Positions 37,329 through 46,026 of a stretch of DNA of 64,000 bases are shown here, in pieces. This stretch comes from an uncultured Roseovarius sp. Lineage in GTDB: Bacteria > Pseudomonadota > Alphaproteobacteria > Rhodobacterales > Rhodobacteraceae. Position numbers and translations under genes: made by a program. Below the pieces are notes generated by a model. That model had not been told where the DNA came from, did no database searches, and saw nothing but the letters and a program-made list of their open reading frames with translations. The first letter of the stretch is position 1. Every line of letters starts with the position of its first letter. The stretch spans positions 62,001-126,000 of the forward strand of contig NZ_CAMYMD010000059.1 in NCBI RefSeq assembly GCF_947259555.1, read 5' to 3'.

Positions 37329-38156
37329 TCACGCCCCGGTCAACCGCCATTCCTGTGCGTCATGATCGTAGCGCACGAGGCGCGGTGCGGATTTGCCCGG
37401 TCGGGTGCGTTTGACATATTGCCGGTAGATCAGGGCGGCGGCCCTTTCCCATAGTGCGGGACGGCGGCGCAACGCGCGGAGTTCGCGGCGATAGCCCCCC
37501 GGAACCTGCTTCGACAACTGGTCAGGTTCCACGGTGAAAGAACCGATATGCGTGTCAATGACGTATAGCGGCTCGTGCCGCGCGAAACTGTGCCACAAAA
37601 AGAAATCGCCGGCGAGTTTGCAACCCGCCAATTGGTTCAGATCGATATGCGCGTTGAGCGCGCTGCGCCATAGTGTACTTTCCTGCTGAAGCACGGTCAG
37701 TCGTGTTCCATACATCCCGCAGTCGAAAAACTGCCTGTGGAATGGATGCGGCAGGCGGCAATTGACGATCTGCCCTTTTTCGTTGCGCGTGACTTCCTGA
37801 CCGGTGATCCAGCGGATCTGCGAGTATCGGTTCAGCACCTCGGCAGTCACGGCAAAGGCATGCGGGTCCAGCAATTCGCCCGCGGGCAGATAGCCGGTCA
37901 CGTCGCCATCTACCAGACCGAGCCCCTTGGCAAGCGCGTCATACATGCCGCGATCCGGCTCGGAGCAGACCTCGATGCGCGCATCTTTCATGGCCTCTGC
38001 GCGAGCCACGGTGTCATCCGTGGAGGCTCCATCCATGACGATACAACGTAGCCTTGCCGTGCCATCCTTCAGCGCGGTCTGCGCAAGCAGGCTGGCGATG
38101 GTGCGCTCGATCTTCGGCCCCGCATTGTAGACCGGTATGATGATGCAAAAATCCAT
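37329..38156 (-). CDS. Family 2 glycosyltransferase
   Basis: A 275-residue GT-A fold enzyme: N-terminal CIIIPVYNAGPKIERTIASLL, a DGASTDDTV sugar-nucleotide site and SEPDRGMYDALAKGL. The C-terminal part includes an aromatic-rich acceptor region (DFFLWHSFARHEPLYV). It likely adds a sugar to an envelope polysaccharide; donor and acceptor are not evident. No other polysaccharide genes are adjacent. It converges with the HerA-like gene at 6 bp. Confidence 0.85.
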   Translation of the reverse strand: MDFCIIIPVYNAGPKIERTIASLLAQTALKDGTARLRCIVMDGASTDDTVARAEAMKDARIEVCSEPDRGMYDALAKGLGLVDGDVTGYLPAGELLDPHAFAVTAEVLNRYSQIRWITGQEVTRNEKGQIVNCRLPHPFHRQFFDCGMYGTRLTVLQQESTLWRSALNAHIDLNQLAGCKLAGDFFLWHSFARHEPLYVIDTHIGSFTVEPDQLSKQVPGGYRRELRALRRRPALWERAAALIYRQYVKRTRPGKSAPRLVRYDHDAQEWRLTGA

Positions 38157-38361
38157 GTGCCCTCGATCTCGGGTAACGCGTGGTACACATTCCGATCAGC
38201 CATGCGGTGCCGGCGTGGTCCACTGGCCCAAAAGGCCGACGTGTCGTTTACTGCGCAAAGCCCGCCATAAGGCCAAGCAACCGTCGTGCTGCCCGATTGA
38301 GGGGAAACCGCATGAGGCTATCGCAGAAACACGTCTCTGGTTCAAGTTCGTGACACGCGTC

Positions 38362-39411
38362 TCAGGGCGCGGCGCGTTGCAGCATCCCGAACAGGTCGCG
38401 CGGATCGTCCGGGTCAGCCAGAAGGTCGAGATCCATGTAGTAATCGGTGCCGCCGATATGGTCGCGGATGTAACGCAGGGCGCTGAAATCCTCGATGGCG
38501 AAGCCGACGCTGTCGAAGAGCGTGATCTGTTCGGCCGAGGTGCGCCCCGGCGCCTCGCCCGACAGGACCTGCCACATCTCGGTCACCGGGTGGTCGGCAT
38601 CAAGCTGCTGGATCTCGCCCTCGATGCGGGTCTGCTCGGGATATTCGACAAAGATGGTTGAGCGGTTAAGAACCCCCGCCGCCAGTTCCGTCTTGCCCGG
38701 GCAGTCGCCGCCGATGGCGTTGATATGCACGCCGCTGCCGACCATGTTGTCGCTCAGGATCGTGGCATATTGTTTATCGGCGGTGCAGGTGGTGATGATC
38801 TGCGCGCCATCCATCGCGGCTTCGGGGCTGCGGCAGGCGAGCACCTCCAGCCCCATGCCGGTGAGGTTGCGCGCGGCTTTTGCGGTCGCTGCGGGGTCGG
38901 TGTCATAGAGGCGCACGGATTTCAGACCCACCAGCGCCTTCATCGCGAGGCTCTGGAATTCTGACTGCGCGCCCGCGCCGATCATCGCCATGGTGTCGGC
39001 CCCCTTGGGTGCCAGATGCTTTGCCACCATCGCCGAGGTGGCCGCCGTGCGCAGCGCGGTGAGCACGGTCATTTCCGACAGAAGCACCGGGTAGCCATTG
39101 CCGACATTGGCCAAAAGCCCGAAGGCGGTGACGGTCTGCAATCCGGCCTTGGTGTTCTTGGGGTGGCCGTTGACGTATTTGAAACCGTAGACCTCACCAT
39201 CGGAGGTGGGCATCAGCTCGATCACGCCCTCGTCGGAATGCGAGGCGATGCGGGGGGTCTTGTCGAACAGGTTCCAGCGGCGGAAATCGGCCTCGATATA
39301 GTCGGCCAGACCGCGCAACATCGGCTCGATCCCGATGTGATGGACCAGTTTCATCATGTTGTCGACAGACACGAAAGGCACGAGCGCCTTGTCGGAGGGG
39401 GCGAGTGTCAT
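38362..39411 (-). CDS. Ornithine cyclodeaminase
   Basis: A 349-residue ornithine cyclodeaminase/mu-crystallin family enzyme turning ornithine to proline and ammonia with NAD. The NAD-binding loop is MIGAGAQSEFQSLAM near residue 135; upstream blocks are ELMPTSDGEVYGFKYVNGHPKN and LLSEMTVLTALRTAATSAM. It lies 10 bp after the arginase gene on the same strand, so both make an arginine-to-proline route. Confidence 0.92.
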   Translation of the reverse strand: MTLAPSDKALVPFVSVDNMMKLVHHIGIEPMLRGLADYIEADFRRWNLFDKTPRIASHSDEGVIELMPTSDGEVYGFKYVNGHPKNTKAGLQTVTAFGLLANVGNGYPVLLSEMTVLTALRTAATSAMVAKHLAPKGADTMAMIGAGAQSEFQSLAMKALVGLKSVRLYDTDPAATAKAARNLTGMGLEVLACRSPEAAMDGAQIITTCTADKQYATILSDNMVGSGVHINAIGGDCPGKTELAAGVLNRSTIFVEYPEQTRIEGEIQQLDADHPVTEMWQVLSGEAPGRTSAEQITLFDSVGFAIEDFSALRYIRDHIGGTDYYMDLDLLADPDDPRDLFGMLQRAAP

Positions 39412-39421
39412 GGGCGTATCC

Positions 39422-40351
39422 TCAGCTATAGGCCAATGTGGGGCGGTCAAAGACGCGGCGGCCAAGCGCCGAGGCCGCAAGATCGACCATCACCTGCGCG
39501 GTGCGACCGCGATCATCGAGAAAGGGGTTCAATTCCACGAGGTCGAGCGAGGTCATGAGGCCACTGTCGCAGATCATTTCCATCACCAGATGCGCCTCGC
39601 GGATGGTGGCCCCGCCCGGCACGGTGGTGCCGACAGCGGGGGCGAAGGAGGGATCGAGGAAATCCACGTCGAGCGAGACATGCAACGCGCCACCCTGAGC
39701 GGCGACGCGATCGAGAAAGGCTCCGAGCGGGCGTGAGATGCCCTGCTCGTCGATCACCCGCATGTCGTGAGTGCGGATCTGCGTGGCTTGCAGCGCCTCG
39801 CGCTCGGCGGCATCGACCGAGCGCAGGCCGAGAATGCAGATGTTCTCCTCGGGCACCGGATGGGCGACGGGCGGAAAGCCGTGAAAGCCCGCGCGCCCGG
39901 TGACATAGCCCAAGGGTGTGCCGTGCAGGTTGCCCGAGGCGGTGGTCTGCGGCGTGTGAAAATCGCTATGCGCGTCGAGCCAGAGAACAAACTGCGGGCG
40001 GTTCTCTCTGGCGGCGTGATTGGCCGCGCCTGCGACAGAGCCGAGCGATAGGCTGTGATCGCCACCGAGGAAGACAGGTAACCCGGTGTCGAGGGCATGT
40101 TCTGCGGCCTCGGCAAGGGTCGCGGTCCAGCCGGCGGTCTGCTCGGGCGCGTAAACATGCGGCGGCAGGGCCGGGTCCGGGGTGGCGGGCTGCGGTGTCA
40201 AGTTGCCGGTGTCCGAGATGCGGTGGCCGAGATCCATCAGCGCCTCGGCGAGACCGGCGGTGCGATAGGCGTCGGGGCCCATCAGGCAACCTCGCCGATC
40301 CTTGCCGCTATCTACCGGGGCACCGATCAGGATGATGTCTTGCGGTGTCAT
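39422..40351 (-). CDS. rocF: Arginase
   Basis: A 309-residue ureohydrolase cleaving arginine to ornithine and urea. Manganese ligands are in GGDHSLSLGS, WLDAHSDFHT and SLDVDFLDPSFAPAVGT. The start at 40351 (MTPQDIILIGAPVDSG) is the family start. It is followed by ornithine cyclodeaminase, and its promoter faces that of an Lrp regulator. Confidence 0.94.
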   Translation of the reverse strand: MTPQDIILIGAPVDSGKDRRGCLMGPDAYRTAGLAEALMDLGHRISDTGNLTPQPATPDPALPPHVYAPEQTAGWTATLAEAAEHALDTGLPVFLGGDHSLSLGSVAGAANHAARENRPQFVLWLDAHSDFHTPQTTASGNLHGTPLGYVTGRAGFHGFPPVAHPVPEENICILGLRSVDAAEREALQATQIRTHDMRVIDEQGISRPLGAFLDRVAAQGGALHVSLDVDFLDPSFAPAVGTTVPGGATIREAHLVMEMICDSGLMTSLDLVELNPFLDDRGRTAQVMVDLAASALGRRVFDRPTLAYS

Positions 40352-40470
40352 GAAAACCTCTGGTGATGTGCGTGTCGCGGTGAGGGTGCTGCCGAAACGG
40401 GTTGATTTGAAGCGGCTGTTTTGCACTAATCGGGGGATATCTGTGCGAAACGAAATCAAGGACCTGCAAA

Positions 40471-40899
40471 ATGGACGATACCGACCGGCGGCTTATCTCG
40501 ATGCTACGCCACGATGCGCGGGCCTCGCTGTCGGATCTGGCGATTGGGCTGGGGGTGTCGCGCACCACGGTGCGGGCGCGGATCGAGCGGCTGCGCACGA
40601 GTGGCGAGATCGTGGGGTTCACGGTGGTGCTGCGCGGTGATACGGCGCGCGATCCGGTGCGCGGATTGATGATGCTGGGGATCGAGGGGCGCGGCACCGA
40701 ACGGGTGATCCGTCAGCTCAACGGGCTGAGTGCCGTGCGCGCCACGCATACGACCAATGGCCGGTGGGACGTGATCGTCGAGATCGGCACCGAGACGCTG
40801 GAAGAGCTTGACCGGGTGCTGGCGCAGATCCGGCGCTTCGACGGGATCGCGAGTTCGGAGACGAGCCTGCTGCTGAATACCTGGAAATCGGGGGGGTAG
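40471..40899 (+). CDS. Lrp/AsnC-family regulator, probable controller of arginase genes
   Basis: A 142-residue Lrp-type protein: winged helix at residues 5-45 (RLISMLRHDARASLSDLAIGLGVSRTTVRARIERL written in part) and a C-terminal RAM ligand domain. It is divergent from the arginase-ornithine cyclodeaminase operon with 119 bp between, the usual placement of an amino-acid-responsive activator such as PutR or ArgP-like Lrp. Ligand is probably arginine or ornithine (inference). Confidence 0.88.
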   Translation: MDDTDRRLISMLRHDARASLSDLAIGLGVSRTTVRARIERLRTSGEIVGFTVVLRGDTARDPVRGLMMLGIEGRGTERVIRQLNGLSAVRATHTTNGRWDVIVEIGTETLEELDRVLAQIRRFDGIASSETSLLLNTWKSGG

Positions 40900-40902
40900 G
40901 GG

Positions 40903-40993
40903 CAAGGCCTTTGCAAAGGCCTTGAACGCGCCTTTCAAGGCGCGTGGAAAGCGGCTTGCAAGCCGCTTTGGAAGCCGTTAGCAAACGGCTTCC
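40903..40993. repeat. Array of four consecutive palindromes
   Basis: Four near-perfect palindromes stand side by side in the gap between convergent lrp and dsbB: 40903-40924 (arms CAAGGCCTTTG), 40926-40945 (arms ACGCGCCTT/AAGGCGCGT), 40948-40969 (arms AAAGCGGCTTG) and 40970-40993 (arms GGAAGCCGTT/AACGGCTTCC). Each has a similar centre with TTGCAA, TTTCAA or TTAGCAAA, but different GC arms. They can each form a hairpin; the unit may be a terminator cluster or a repeated extragenic palindrome. Confidence 0.85.
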
Positions 40994-41002
40994 CTCAATA
41001 CG

Positions 41003-41470
41003 TCAGCGCGCGCGCAGTGCCATCAGCCAGAGCGCCGCGAGGCCGAGCGATACCAGCATGTTCCAGCTGGCCATCGACAGGCCAAGCATCTCCCAAGGAA
41101 CCTCGTCGCAGCGCACCAGCGGGGCGGCCATGATCTGGTTGAAGAGATCATCCGTGCTCAGCCCCGCCGCCCCTGTCGAAGAGCATTCCGAAGGCCCCTC
41201 CCACCAGCCGCGCTCGACCCCGGTGTGATAGCCTCCGAGCGCCGCCGTGGCGAGCGCGGCGAGCAACCCGCCGAATGCCATCAGGCGGGGCAGGGCGACG
41301 AGTGCGGCCGCCCCGAGCGCAATCGCGATGACATGCGGCCAGCGTTGCCACAGGCACAGCTTGCACGGGGCCATGCCACCGATATGCTGAAAGGCGAGCG
41401 CGCCCAGCATCAGCGCGGCAGAGCCCGAGGCCGCGATCAGGATCAATTGGCGTTGACTGAGGGGCATCAT
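41003..41470 (-). CDS. DsbB-family disulfide bond formation protein
   Basis: A 155-residue four-helix membrane protein. The first periplasmic redox pair is in APCKLCLWQRW near residues 35-40, the second pair in GPSECSS and LVRCDEVPW. This matches DsbB, which reoxidises DsbA using ubiquinone. The start overlaps the yqaA stop by ATGA. Confidence 0.88.
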   Translation of the reverse strand: MMPLSQRQLILIAASGSAALMLGALAFQHIGGMAPCKLCLWQRWPHVIAIALGAAALVALPRLMAFGGLLAALATAALGGYHTGVERGWWEGPSECSSTGAAGLSTDDLFNQIMAAPLVRCDEVPWEMLGLSMASWNMLVSLGLAALWLMALRAR

Positions 41471-42045
41471 AGGAACCTTGTCGCATAAAAGCCGCCGAAC
41501 AGCAGCAGCACGAAGAGAATGGTCATCAGCCCGAGACGGCGTTCGATGAAGTCGCGCACCGGGGTGCCGAATTTCCACAAGAGGGCGGCCACCAGAAAGA
41601 AGCGGATGCCGCGCGCCAGGATCGAGGTGGCGATGAAGGTGCCGAGCGGCATCGCCGTCCAGCCTGACATGATGGTGATCACCTTGTAGGGGAACGGCGT
41701 TACCCCCGCCGTCAGCACCGCCCAGAAGCCAAAATCGTTGAACCTCGTGCTGAACGCTTCCATCGCGTCGCCCTTGCCCAATGCGGCCAGAATGGGCTGG
41801 CCTATCTCCTGATAGGCGTAGGCCCCGATGGCATAACCCAGCATCCCGCCCAGCACCGACGAGACGAGTGCCACGCCGGCGATCAGCCAGGCCCGTGAGG
41901 GCCGGGCGAGGATCATCGGGATCATCAGCACATCGGGCGGGATCGGGAAAACCGAGCTTTCGACGAATGAGACGAGAGCAAGCGCCCATATCGCATTGCG
42001 ATGCTCGGCCATTCGGATCGTCCAGTCGTAGAGGGCGCGGATCAT
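41467..42045 (-). CDS. YqaA-family (SNARE-associated/DedA-like) membrane protein
   Basis: A 192-residue membrane protein of the VTT/DedA superfamily. The blocks ESSVFPIPPDVLMIPMILARP and TPFPYKVITIMSGWTAM, with a conserved glycine-rich middle, are typical of YqaA. DedA-like proteins help recycle undecaprenyl phosphate or lipids across the membrane. It is co-translated with dsbB. Confidence 0.88.
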   Translation of the reverse strand: MIRALYDWTIRMAEHRNAIWALALVSFVESSVFPIPPDVLMIPMILARPSRAWLIAGVALVSSVLGGMLGYAIGAYAYQEIGQPILAALGKGDAMEAFSTRFNDFGFWAVLTAGVTPFPYKVITIMSGWTAMPLGTFIATSILARGIRFFLVAALLWKFGTPVRDFIERRLGLMTILFVLLLFGGFYATRFL

Positions 42046-42190
42046 CGGAGGCTCTTTTTGTTGGTTCAGGCAGAGACAGCACGCCCGCGCGCCGGGGTCA
42101 AGGCACAGGGATTTGTCCCGCGAGATTGTCGCCAAAAAACACGTTTGGCCACTGGACGTGGCGCGCATGCTTCGCTACAGAGCGTGGCGT

Positions 42191-42276
42191 GCCCAAGTGG
42201 CGGAATGGTAGACGCAGGGGATTCAAAATCCCCCGCTGGCAACAGCGTGCGAGTTCGAGTCTCGCCTTGGGCACCA
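42191..42276 (+). tRNA. tRNA-Leu (anticodon CAA)
   Basis: An 86-nt class II tRNA: acceptor arms GCCCAAG and CTTGGGC followed by encoded CCA; the anticodon stem GGGGA/TCCCC holds the loop TTCAAAA, giving anticodon CAA. A variable arm (GCTGGCAACAGC) and T arm with TTCGAGT are present. It is intact and serves as the likely attachment site for the integrase downstream. Confidence 0.97.
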
Positions 42277-42301
42277 TCACAAGTCTATGACTTTGCAAGA
42301 A

Positions 42302-42333
42302 AAAGCCGCCGATCCGTTGATCGGCGGCTTTTC
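42302..42333. terminator. Terminator after tRNA-Leu, between it and the integrase
   Basis: Long arms AAAAGCCGCCGATC and GATCGGCGGCTTTT enclose loop CGTT, with As before and Ts after, so it can serve the tRNA and the convergent integrase gene alike. Confidence 0.8.
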
Positions 42334-42368
42334 CGGTTTTTGCGTGACTCCCACTGCTGACTCCCACT

Positions 42369-43460
42369 TCACTCTTTGAACCGCCGCATCTGCGCTGTTC
42401 GAGACATCGCCTTCTGGTTCGCCTCTTTTCGGTACTTTGCGACCGTTTCAAGGCTCTGGCCCGTCACGGCCTGGATTTCTGCATCCGTGCAACCGGCTTC
42501 GGCAAGTTCAACGCACGCGCGCTTCCGGAGGCCGTGGAGACTGTAGCGTTTTGCGTCATCGTCGTGTTCTTCGGCGATTTCTGCAAGAGTGTCGCGCCAC
42601 GCTCGAAATGACTTTTCTACAACGTCATAGGAACGCGGCGCTTTCTCCGATTTTGCAAGCACATGCCTCGGGCCTTTCTCCAGGTTCTCGACCAACGTTC
42701 TCAGACGGCAAGGGCAATAGATGTCGAATGTCTCATTACCCTTTTCATCTGTGACGGTAACCCATTCGCCCTTGAATGCGCTTTTGAGCATTTTGATCGA
42801 CGCAGCAGGCCTCTGTCCGGTCCCACGAATCAATTCCCCTGCGATCCGCACGTCGTCGGGCGCGCTGGCGAGCGCCTCGAGCATCCAATCTGGCCAGGTC
42901 AAAAACACTCGCTGCGAGCCGTATTTGTCGACACCATGGGCCGGATTGTCTCCAAGCGGCCACTCCAGCTTGTCTTTTGCATGGTTCCAAAGAATGGAAA
43001 CGGCCTGCAACATCCAGTCGGCTGCCCTCGGCGTCGCTGACATAGCGTTGTGTTTTTTCCGGATGGCTTTCTTGGTGGTCGAAGACATCGGCTTGTCGGC
43101 GTTCTTTTCGAGAATCTTTTCGAATTCGCGATTGTACGACTTCTTGGTGCCAGCCGAGAGCTTCTTCTGGATGAGGGCATCACTACGCCACTCGCGGATG
43201 CATTCAGCCCAAGTGTGCTTGGATGGTTTCCGTTGTGCCGGGTGTCGACCCGCCTCTGCCGCCCAGTATTCATCATCAAGCTTTCGAGGATCACCCTGCC
43301 AATCGAGCTTGATGCTACGTTCTTTTCTCTTGCCGGAACTATCTGTCCAGGTGACCCGGTGATACGGCTCCCATTCAGACCCGTTCCGGGGCCAGACCCA
43401 TTTCAAACGCTCGCGCTGGATCCGTGGCTTTTTTGGTTTGCTTTTATTCGAAATCGTCAT
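42369..43460 (-). CDS. Tyrosine recombinase (integrase)
   Basis: A 363-residue phage-type integrase. The N-terminal part is arm- and core-binding (HTWAECIREWRSDALIQ). The catalytic domain has the first arginine in RGTGQRPAASIKM, HxxR in SLHGLRKRA and the tyrosine in SLETVAKYRKEA. Its 3' end faces tRNA-Leu(CAA), the usual layout of an island inserted at a tRNA 3' end. Base composition is lower in GC than the flanking chromosome. It overlaps the AlpA-like gene by 17 bp. Confidence 0.93.
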   Translation of the reverse strand: MTISNKSKPKKPRIQRERLKWVWPRNGSEWEPYHRVTWTDSSGKRKERSIKLDWQGDPRKLDDEYWAAEAGRHPAQRKPSKHTWAECIREWRSDALIQKKLSAGTKKSYNREFEKILEKNADKPMSSTTKKAIRKKHNAMSATPRAADWMLQAVSILWNHAKDKLEWPLGDNPAHGVDKYGSQRVFLTWPDWMLEALASAPDDVRIAGELIRGTGQRPAASIKMLKSAFKGEWVTVTDEKGNETFDIYCPCRLRTLVENLEKGPRHVLAKSEKAPRSYDVVEKSFRAWRDTLAEIAEEHDDDAKRYSLHGLRKRACVELAEAGCTDAEIQAVTGQSLETVAKYRKEANQKAMSRTAQMRRFKE

Positions 43461-43656
43461 CACCGTCTGGCTTTCGTTTGGTTCCAATGAGGATTGCTTC
43501 GAGATCGGCGACACGCCAACGGACCGCTTCCCCAATCTGACACGGCGGCGGCAGGGCGCCGCGCCCCACCAGTCGCCGGAATTCTGCCTGTGACATGTCG
43601 AGCATGGCAGCAGCCGTATTTTCCTTGACGGCAATGGGTTGTGCGCGAAGAGACAT
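43444..43656 (-). CDS. AlpA/excisionase-like helix-turn-helix protein
   Basis: A 70-residue protein with a MerR-like wing: ENTAAAMLDMSQAEFRRLVGRGALPPPCQIGEAVRW (in part) is the pattern of AlpA-type excisionases, where a strong conserved WR follows the recognition helix. It probably directs excision and regulates the integrase it overlaps. Confidence 0.75.
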   Translation of the reverse strand: MSLRAQPIAVKENTAAAMLDMSQAEFRRLVGRGALPPPCQIGEAVRWRVADLEAILIGTKRKPDGDDDFE

Positions 43657-44075
43657 CCGGAAGCTCCGATCTTAGGAGTTCGGGAAGTCGGTTCATCCTG
43701 ATTGCCCCGGAAATGAACCGAACTCGAGTAGTGGCAGATATCCGATATCTCCCGCGTAAGATACTGTTATATAATTGTTTTATTTGGTCCAAAAAAGTTA
43801 GTTCGGGGATCCTAAGCATGGCTTTCGTCTCCTCAACCCGTGCGCGTCGGTGCCTTTGCAGCGAATGTTCACCGCGACTCAGAAGAGAAGATTGGCCGGG
43901 CCGGTTTGAGGCGAAGAAAAAAAAAGGCTGGAGATTTTGGGCTTCAGTGACAAAGACCCGAGCGCGTACGGAACCGCGTGGCGCTGTAGCAGCAGATCAT
44001 CGTCTTCTCGTGCCGCCAATTGGCTTTCGCCGGCCTCGGCGGTGACCCTCCCGCGATCAGAACGGAGGATGCGGC
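43657..44075. other. Non-coding island DNA upstream of the AlpA-like gene
   Basis: This 419-bp stretch is locally AT-rich near 43740-43800 and should hold the promoter of the AlpA-integrase unit. No open frame in it looks like a real protein. Confidence 0.4.
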
Positions 44076-44438
44076 ATGAATCAGATCGAGGGTTCAAGGC
44101 CGATTGATTGGACTGAAGACCGATACGTGCTGAACATCCTCGAGGACGCTGCCGTCAGGAAATTGCTCGGCGAAAAAGAGGTCGGCACGCCCCATTCGGC
44201 TAAAGGTGCATCAATCATCAGATCAACCATCACTGGAACAACATTGCGAAGGATAGCCGCGCCCTCTGGTAACTGGCCGCGATGGGTTCCAGAGTTCCAC
44301 GGGGCTCCACCGCATCAGTTCAGTTCTGCCCTGCGCGTTCACGGTGCCCGGCACCGCCGCGAGGTTCGGGTAAAGCTCGCGCAGGATGGCATAGACCCCG
44401 GGCGAGGGGGCCGCCGTTCGGCCGCCCCCCACTTTTGA
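44076..44438 (+). CDS. Hypothetical protein, probably a chimeric or truncated remnant
   Basis: A 120-residue frame with a good ribosome site (CGGAGGATGC before the ATG). The first part, MNQIEGSRPIDWTEDRYVLN and on to about residue 40, looks like real protein; the rest is arginine/proline-rich and looks like non-coding frame. It is likely the start of a gene cut by rearrangement. No family is recognised. Confidence 0.3.
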   Translation: MNQIEGSRPIDWTEDRYVLNILEDAAVRKLLGEKEVGTPHSAKGASIIRSTITGTTLRRIAAPSGNWPRWVPEFHGAPPHQFSSALRVHGARHRREVRVKLAQDGIDPGRGGRRSAAPHF

Positions 44439-44483
44439 GGTCGCTTACCTATCGGGGATCGTGCGCCTTGCTGCGGCTTCATT

Positions 44484-44861
44484 TCACGCGGCGGCGTACT
44501 GCAGGCTGCGCAGCGTTTGGAGCGCCTTAGCGATCCTGTCGCGATCTTTGCAGCAGTTCGCGCCTATCCACTCGTGCACGTGACGCAGTTCCTCATCGCC
44601 GTAGAGTGTCGTTAATTTGCCGCGCAACTGGCGCAGGCGATCCATGAGCGCTACCGGCAGACTGCCACTGATCGGACTGTATTTCTGCGTGACGAAGCGG
44701 GCGTCGTGCCGCGATACGCGGATCCGGCGCGCCAGAACGAAGCGCGTCGGCTTGGTTAACCCGCAAACCGCCCGATCGTCATTGACGAAAATCTCGTAGC
44801 CCACATTTGCATTGGTCTTCTTGGACGTTCCGTAGGCGACGACCAATGGTCGCGGCTGCAG
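44484..44861 (-). pseudogene. Truncated gene, possibly PemK/MazF-like toxin
   Basis: About 125 residues remain, starting at [19 protein letters not shown], with [16 protein letters not shown] and SPISGSLPVALMDRLRQL. The pattern GLxKPTRFxLxR and the later SPxxGxLP resembles PemK-like proteins as I remember them, but this is a weak match. The 5' end is replaced by the napC fragment on the other strand at about 44847-44861, so the start is lost. Confidence 0.35.
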
Positions 44862-45140
44862 GCCAATGACAGCCTCGAATGCCGGAACTGCTATTCGGAA
44901 ACGGCCATGGATCTCAGTTGCCAGTCGCCGCGCGCGGCGGAGATCCATACCGAGTACTTGCTGTCGGACGAGCGCACCTGCATCGACTGCCACAAGGGCA
45001 TCGCCCATGAGCTGCCCGACATGACCGGGGGCGAGCCGGGCTGGACGGTGCCCGAAGACCTTCAGGGCGAAACCCAGCCGGGCCTGACCGGGAGCGAGGA
45101 GATCAAGAGCTATCTGATGGAGGCGCCTTCGGAAGGCTGA
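44847..45140 (+). pseudogene. Fragment of a NapC/TorC-family multiheme cytochrome c
   Basis: The frame reads [18 protein letters not shown] and continues to [18 protein letters not shown], the C-terminal part of a NapC/NirT/TorC cytochrome that passes electrons from quinol to periplasmic reductases. Only the last one third remains. The first heme motif has tyrosine instead of histidine (CRNCY; codon TAT for expected CAT or CAC), while the second is intact (CIDCH). Lacking its membrane anchor, it cannot work. Confidence 0.8.
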
Positions 45141-45192
45141 GAGATTTCAGATTCACACGCGCGATTTTGCCGATTGCCGTAGACAGCAGCGG

Positions 45193-45696
45193 TCATTTGG
45201 GAAATGACGAAAAGAACCGGTAGCTCTTGATTTCTGCGCCACCACTCCCGCCCGGATTGATCGCTCCTGTCAATGTCCCAGTTGCGCGAATGTTATCCTT
45301 TCGGTCATCAAGAAAGCCTCTTACCAGTCTGGTACAATGCGCAACAAGTTGTGCAGCTCGCTTGGCCGCCAATGCTCCGTCTTTTTCATTCCGAGGATAA
45401 GCTGCGCGTTTCAACAGTGCAGAATGGGCTTGTCTCGAACCAATCCAGATACCATGAGCTTCTGCTATGGTGTTCTCTGTTGAAACCGCTTTCATAAGCG
45501 CAAACAACGCCGAGCGCGTTTTGATTGACTCACGCATTTTCACCGATCCTATCAGTCGTTCATGGTCTATTTGAGCCGAAAGGCGACCGCCGCATCCCGC
45601 AGAAGCAACAAGCAGATCCTCGGATGCCGCGACTGAATTGACGGGAAACGCCCCGAGTAGGAAACACGTCAGGATCAATGGCTTGACTTGTGTCAC
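45193..45696 (-). CDS. Small exported protein of unknown function
   Basis: About 167 residues, beginning with a likely signal peptide (PLILTCFLLGAFPVNSVAASEDL). The mature part has two cysteines (SAGCGGRL and AHCTRLVRGF) and a helical middle. The GTG at 45696 is the best start, with GGAG rather far upstream. The frame continues upstream into a nitronate monooxygenase fragment, apparently by chance. Base composition is low in GC. No family is recognised. Confidence 0.5.
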   Translation of the reverse strand: MTQVKPLILTCFLLGAFPVNSVAASEDLLVASAGCGGRLSAQIDHERLIGSVKMRESIKTRSALFALMKAVSTENTIAEAHGIWIGSRQAHSALLKRAAYPRNEKDGALAAKRAAQLVAHCTRLVRGFLDDRKDNIRATGTLTGAINPGGSGGAEIKSYRFFSSFPK

Positions 45697-45813
45697 CGTT
45701 GAGGAAGAACTCCAGAATTTCCACCTAACGCTCTTCGCATTCCCATGAATGGGTGGAATGAATTCCTCTTCCAGTTGGAGCTTTCCAGTAGCGTCCATTA
45801 TGCTCTTCACCGA

Positions 45814-46026
45814 TCCGGACCGCATCGTGATAACTTCCTCGGTGATCAGTTCCGGAGACTCGCGTACCATGCCCAACATGCCGTAGCCGCCCGCGTTGGC
45901 CACGGCGGCGGCCAGTTCCCGGCGGGAAACGCCGCCCATGCCGGCAAGCAGGACAGGCACTTCGCATCCACGATATCTGACTCTGCGGATAACATGGAAC
46001 CTCGGGGATTTGAGCTTGTGTTTCAT
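45814..46026 (-). pseudogene. N-terminal fragment of a nitronate monooxygenase
   Basis: About 70 residues include CEVPVLLAGMGGVSRRELAA and VANAGGYGMLGMVRESPELI, the start of the FMN-dependent TIM barrel of nitronate monooxygenases (2-nitropropane dioxygenase). Homology stops near 45814; the remaining three quarters of the enzyme are absent. Confidence 0.7.
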
